Source: an uncultured Clostridia bacterium
Lineage (GTDB): Bacteria; Bacillota; Clostridia; Oscillospirales; Ruminococcaceae
DNA: 64,000 nucleotides
Assembly: GCA_947623585.1 (NCBI GenBank)
Contig: CANQHA010000007.1
Location: 1-64,000, forward strand
Reading direction: 5' to 3'
Shown here: positions 62,101 through 64,000 of the stretch, in pieces
Position numbering within the stretch: position 1 is the first letter of the stretch
How the letters are laid out: each line of letters opens with the position of its first letter
Translations under genes and position numbers: made by a program
Notes under the pieces: generated by a model
Seen by the model: the letters and a program-made list of their open reading frames with translations, nothing else
Told to the model about the DNA's origin: nothing
The model's database searches: none

Positions 62101-64000
62101 TCGTTTACGTCATAACCTACCCTGTCAAGCCTGTCAAGCGGCGACGAAGCAACTTCCTCGGTCACCTTGAATACATAAGTGCCCTGCTTGGAGAATGTGA
62201 TTCCGTCAAAGTAAACATTTCCCCAGTCGTTGTTGACTGTATCTTTGGTGATCTCATAGCCGGATGCGTCGCCCGTGCCTGCTATTTTAAAGGTAAAGGC
62301 TTTTTGGAATACCTCGTTGTTCTCAACGTGAGATTTTTCGCCAACCTCATCTGCCAATATGTCTTCGCCGCTTACCATTGTGTTGATCAGCTTTTTGATA
62401 ATGTGGACGCGGGTATCGGCAGCTCCGGCGGCATCGCTTACCGTTACTTCGTCGGGAGTGAAGACGTTGGTGAACGTGAGGGCTGTATTATCAGTTTTTG
62501 TGCCGTCTGAGTACGACGTATTGGTAACTTTCAGCGCGCCGGTTTCATCATCGGCGACGGTGTAGGTTACGGTGAGGGTCTTTGAATCCGCCTTAATACG
62601 CGAGTCAGTGATAAGTTTCTCGTCCTCTGTGACCGTGACGGTATAGGTTCCCGCCTTGGTGAATTTAAGATTAAACTTAACTTTGCCGTCTGTATCGTTT
62701 TGAGCGGTGCCGGAATCAAGGCTTGCTCCGCCCTCGGGATTAGAGGTCAACACGGCATTAAAGCTGAACTCGTCAGCTTTGAGGGCCATGGAAATGCCGG
62801 CATTGTCAATAAGCCGCTTTGTGAGGTTGAGCTCGGCAGTTGCAGGGGTGGGATTATAGGCGTTATTGAATGTGATTCCGTCTTTGCCGGTTTCGCCTAT
62901 TTTGTAGGTTGTGCTGCTCACCACGAGCGCACCTTCTCCATTATCATCAACTTTGACGGTAACGGTGTATTCGCTGTCGTCGTAGTCAAAGAGAGGATTG
63001 GCCGACGAAGTAGTCTCTTTGACGGTGAATTTATATTCTCCCGGACGGTCAAATTTGATTTCGTCAAACGGTTTCTCGACGGAGTAGCTGCTATTTTTTA
63101 ACTCCGTTCCGCTGATGGTGACCGTTTTGTCGCTCGGCAAAGTTACGCCGTCTGTGGCGGGATCGTCGGCGCTTTCAATAGAGAATGTGAACAAGTAGTC
63201 GGTGTAATTTACCGGCTTTTCGCCCGAAACGGTTTTTGTCAGCGAAATCGTCGTACTTACGGGCACGGGAGTGTAGATGTTGACAAACTCTTCTTCGACG
63301 GCGGGTTCGGCAGCCGTGGTGTTTTCGTTAATCGTGCCGCTTCGTGTTTCAGACGTAGGCGGTTTGATTGCAAACTGAGTTTTTGAAGGCTTGCTCTCGG
63401 TGACGGTATAGGTCGCGCCGGCGGGCAGCCCGAGGATCTCAACGGACTGACCGTGTTTCAGACTGAATTTCCATGTATTGTCGCTTTCTTTTTTAAGCTC
63501 GGTTATGCTCGGCACTGCGGCTCCGGAATCAGCGCCGGCGGTTACTGAAAGGGTGTCGGGGTTCCACCCGTCTCCGTCAACAGGTTTGACTACAAGGGTG
63601 AACGTGAATTCTTCATTTTTGGCAAATTCGGGAAGATCGACGCCCTCGGCGAAGTGCTCGACGGTTTTGCTGACCTTGAGCGTGCCGGTTTTATAGGTGT
63701 TGGTGACGGTTACAGAAGCCGGATCGCCGCCGTTAGGAATATTACCTTTATCCGATTCGGCGTAAGTGGTGTTGTAGAATTGAGAATATGTGCCGCTGCC
63801 CTCGGTGACGGTATAGGACGCGCCGGCGGGCAGACCGCTTATCGTTGCAGTCTGATCTTTCTTGAGAGTCAGATTTAGCGACGCTGCTCCGTCTATGAAT
63901 TCAAGAGTTTCATTTTTGCTGGACGGCTCTGCTCCGCTGATTTCGACCTTGACGGTTGACTTCAAATCGGGCGTATCCGCGATCGGGCTCGGGGCGGAAA
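56160..64000 (-). CDS. Giant cell-surface protein with FctA-like, DUF11-like and many Cna-B/DUF5979-like repeats, NPETG anchor (5' truncated by window edge)
   Basis: The frame stays open to the window edge with no convincing start (the TTG at 63965 is internal), so over 2600 residues are seen and the N-terminus is missing. From the visible N-end: isopeptide-type FctA/Spy0128-like pilin modules (about 63,250-60,900; FTVKETTSSANPLFDYDDSE style), a DUF11-like segment (about 60,290-59,500; VGEEIEYRIHWVNPLSEDNV), then about ten DUF5979/Cna-B-like modules with GLPAGxxYTVxE loops (59,480-56,480). A Pro-rich wall-spanning part (56,460-56,340), NPETG (56,229-56,243), hydrophobic helix and SHRRK follow. 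A very long stalk for adhesion. Confidence 0.85.
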   Translation of the reverse strand, partial: SAPSPIADTPDLKSTVKVEISGAEPSSKNETLEFIDGAASLNLTLKKDQTATISGLPAGASYTVTEGSGTYSQFYNTTYAESDKGNIPNGGDPASVTVTNTYKTGTLKVSKTVEHFAEGVDLPEFAKNEEFTFTLVVKPVDGDGWNPDTLSVTAGADSGAAVPSITELKKESDNTWKFSLKHGQSVEILGLPAGATYTVTESKPSKTQFAIKPPTSETRSGTINENTTAAEPAVEEEFVNIYTPVPVSTTISLTKTVSGEKPVNYTDYLFTFSIESADDPATDGVTLPSDKTVTISGTELKNSSYSVEKPFDEIKFDRPGEYKFTVKETTSSANPLFDYDDSEYTVTVKVDDNGEGALVVSSTTYKIGETGKDGITFNNAYNPTPATAELNLTKRLIDNAGISMALKADEFSFNAVLTSNPEGGASLDSGTAQNDTDGKVKFNLKFTKAGTYTVTVTEDEKLITDSRIKADSKTLTVTYTVADDETGALKVTNTSYSDGTKTDNTALTFTNVFTPDEVTVSDAAGAADTRVHIIKKLINTMVSGEDILADEVGEKSHVENNEVFQKAFTFKIAGTGDASGYEITKDTVNNDWGNVYFDGITFSKQGTYVFKVTEEVASSPLDRLDRVGYDVNETTITVTYNVTLDESTRRLVINTPEYSKVDENTGSAYIEAGTNNVIVNTYTPEPCVLTVIKNIETSPAGITPDDDKQFIFKITLEDTATENTLAGTKEFPATYPTVSSEIMAIAAPEIGKITFENGVAYVLLKNNQSISIEKLLSTYKFTVEEITAPTPDDLAKAKLSSYSFDGYTFSSFSGVRDNDDKTNPEELTGTDTSITGQFDGTHQYATVTAVNTYTLTSATATLPALIKTYDGPEPLTDGLFSFTAEISGDVTDGAEFASGGTDKTVANVGGSISFGGITFTKPGTYTVTVNEVIPSPERVGVTYDEDPVTLTYTVTDNKNGTLSVSGPVYGAKTGFTNKYSPAPANTVITVTENLNGALNASETFTVNAALDSSTSSSGAAEASKTVSFTLGKEAYTASEDLSFEFTETGTYVYKVTQAAGTSQGMSYSGESYTVTFTVTDDGFDGQLDCAVSIIRDSDGATADLSFTNTYTTYQYAIENLVVGASVGDSHEFPFTVSFEAEAGKTLIGEYAYAITDIGADVSASCSHTFEENGIPLKGAQDLVISGIPAGAVLKISVPARSGSYDLTMPETSESYYSSSTTLVDNEGNAKFVWTKNPDRYIFKEETYPRDGSSVLVGEEIEYRIHWVNPLSEDNVQIVITDVLDEGLELIDGGDEYNDLTRAVTWAFTANSGEEGYVTLRAKVTAKAAIKGQISNSATMTYNGIEVEAPSNEVINPLNSITVTKTQSVNGISGASAAVREGDVITYTLTVSAEGVEGGSAENVIIADYLPAGLILDQSSLAGGEYDLATGAIVWKIGEISDGSEKSVSYTASVPYVSAYTLWSETAYARAGDPEGHELSLPKISADGWIHSEPVSAYPVGDLSVTKTVQPAPGSDMPASRTEFLFEVRLSDSLGAPLDGAYEFDLSSGASGAAINGYAELRLAGGDIATFKDLPAGTRYSVKEISEASGYTPENGGISEGSVGNSKAPATAEIINTYSFTELSFGTVSVTNIVSGAPESTIFHYRIILGDTSINGVYGGIQFVGGTASFELSSGQSVTFADLPSDISYDVIELEANSLGFETHSSNQSGIVPENESVTAIFYNEKVSGGLLITNTVVGYQSDSARFGYTLYLTDETGAPLTDEFAYFGTQSGTIIGGTALLSLGDGDRIEISGLPKGAAYTLSPLGDSSGFSTEIIGASGVVAANEVSAIEIVSSRKTGGLTVMSRVVGGSGAETYSFVVQLSDPAFSGVCGGLIFTNGVAEVTLTGNQSVTAAGIPSGLSYTVIETNANVGCTTVSVGESGVIPEGSGASAVFTNTVLTPCSLIVSKTVVGHDFSALPFRFSIEISDGFSGQIFDGFGAPVGVISEGVGEFTLSDGQHVLIPSLPVGAAYTVTEIDARGMIPDAAAKTGVITEAGAAEAFVNTVPSGGITVRNTVSGTASDRSRPFGFRLELIGLPLEGIYGDLNFTSGISDFTLSHGQSVNISGIPAGTMFTVTELDAGADGYSTVPAEGFISGVVIEGTSFEAAFVNHKDAPPEVHSGGSLAIINNVVGTETSELFDFTIKLTDAFGNPVSGLYPAVLPQGEIMTLADQTVEFDALGEAHISLRHGERAIISAIPAGCVYSVFETENIYFKVTSINETGTISESVRSTAVFSNKWHVGSLRLTNLVEFETGGNVSYDAQEFEYTITLDQPIDHSLRFNSAAPESGKLMEFVGGVATVTLKNNETAIAVDLPAGVGYTVSAKPVNWYYQRSAVGSSGHIIDGTTSEAEFVYYIKTGSLSISKVVYDYRWLEYEDHTLFPFTVKFTDVNGNPLVGEFGYVGEGGGTVSNGDVINVSGGGKITILGLPEGVTYEITENLTGTRYRILPEYTSGTSGVIQADTESTALVTNLNRSTGPDLPIAPPGPPSQPSTPAEPSVPSIPSLPTVPSETLPSGDSSSDVETIPDDGVEIERPIEGAEVSEDPANPETGLLPASAAAVFFAAAAALSHRRK

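Noticed and set aside
63877-63965. TTG at 63965 as the start of the right-hand giant protein
   Set aside because: No ribosome site or signal peptide, and the frame stays open to the window edge, so the gene is truncated.

Overview
The window joins the right-hand end of an integrated, contractile-tailed prophage (about 1-13,257) to ordinary chromosome of a Gram-positive, probably gut-associated clostridium (Oscillospirales/Ruminococcaceae-like; inferred, not proven). Support for that lineage: the NifU-like + GGGtGRT gene pair, the PadR-DUF1700-DUF4097 operon, DUF4364, DUF1846, very large SpaA/Cna-B-type surface proteins with NPxTG-type C-termini, strong AGGAGG ribosome sites and canonical TTGACA-17-TATAAT promoters. 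The prophage is visibly more GC-rich than the chromosome.

Prophage, 1-13,257, all on the plus strand: end of the tape-measure protein, a P2-like baseplate module in order (X/LysM, D, V spike, an SH3-bearing tail protein, W, J, I), several small unidentified tail-tip genes, then a complete diversity-generating retroelement (DGR): target gene with formylglycine-generating-enzyme/C-type-lectin fold (6809-7948), accessory gene avd (8017-8385), template repeat (8416-8531) and DGR reverse transcriptase (8802-9902). The 116-bp variable repeat at the 3' end of the target gene aligns without gaps to the template repeat exactly 600 bp downstream; it differs at 19 positions, every one an adenine in the template. 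This is the standout system: a phage tail-tip protein whose binding face is rewritten by adenine-specific mutagenic retrohoming. A lysis cassette follows (membrane/holin-like proteins and a modular endolysin with an in-frame internal start), then a terminator, and the prophage abuts the 3' end of a tRNA-Ala(GGC), the likely attachment site.

Chromosome, 13,258-64,000: tRNA-Ala, a small NPETG-type surface protein, NifU-like/GGGtGRT pair, heterodimeric ABC exporter, a 2176-residue VWA/LamG/Cna-B-like surface adhesin, pseudopilin plus Cthe_2159-type carbohydrate-binding protein, serine hydrolase, PadR-DUF1700-DUF4097 operon, M48 protease, AI-2E-family permease, PcrA/UvrD helicase operon with DUF4364 and an HD phosphohydrolase, CDF transporter with a DUF3810 protein, small secreted protein, diguanylate cyclase, a hypothetical gene, DUF1846 protein, phosphohexomutase, MATE exporter, membrane protein, CE2/SGNH lipoprotein, ZIP transporter, and a second giant surface protein cut by the right edge.

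The intergenic spaces hold a second layer of structure: at least three families of hairpin-mosaic repeats. Family A (six copies) has a long outer stem, exchangeable variable side arms and a GC-rich palindrome at the centre. Family B is an array of perfect hairpins with compensatory changes between copies. Family C is a 13-bp outer stem closing three hairpins. None of these is explained by the genes.
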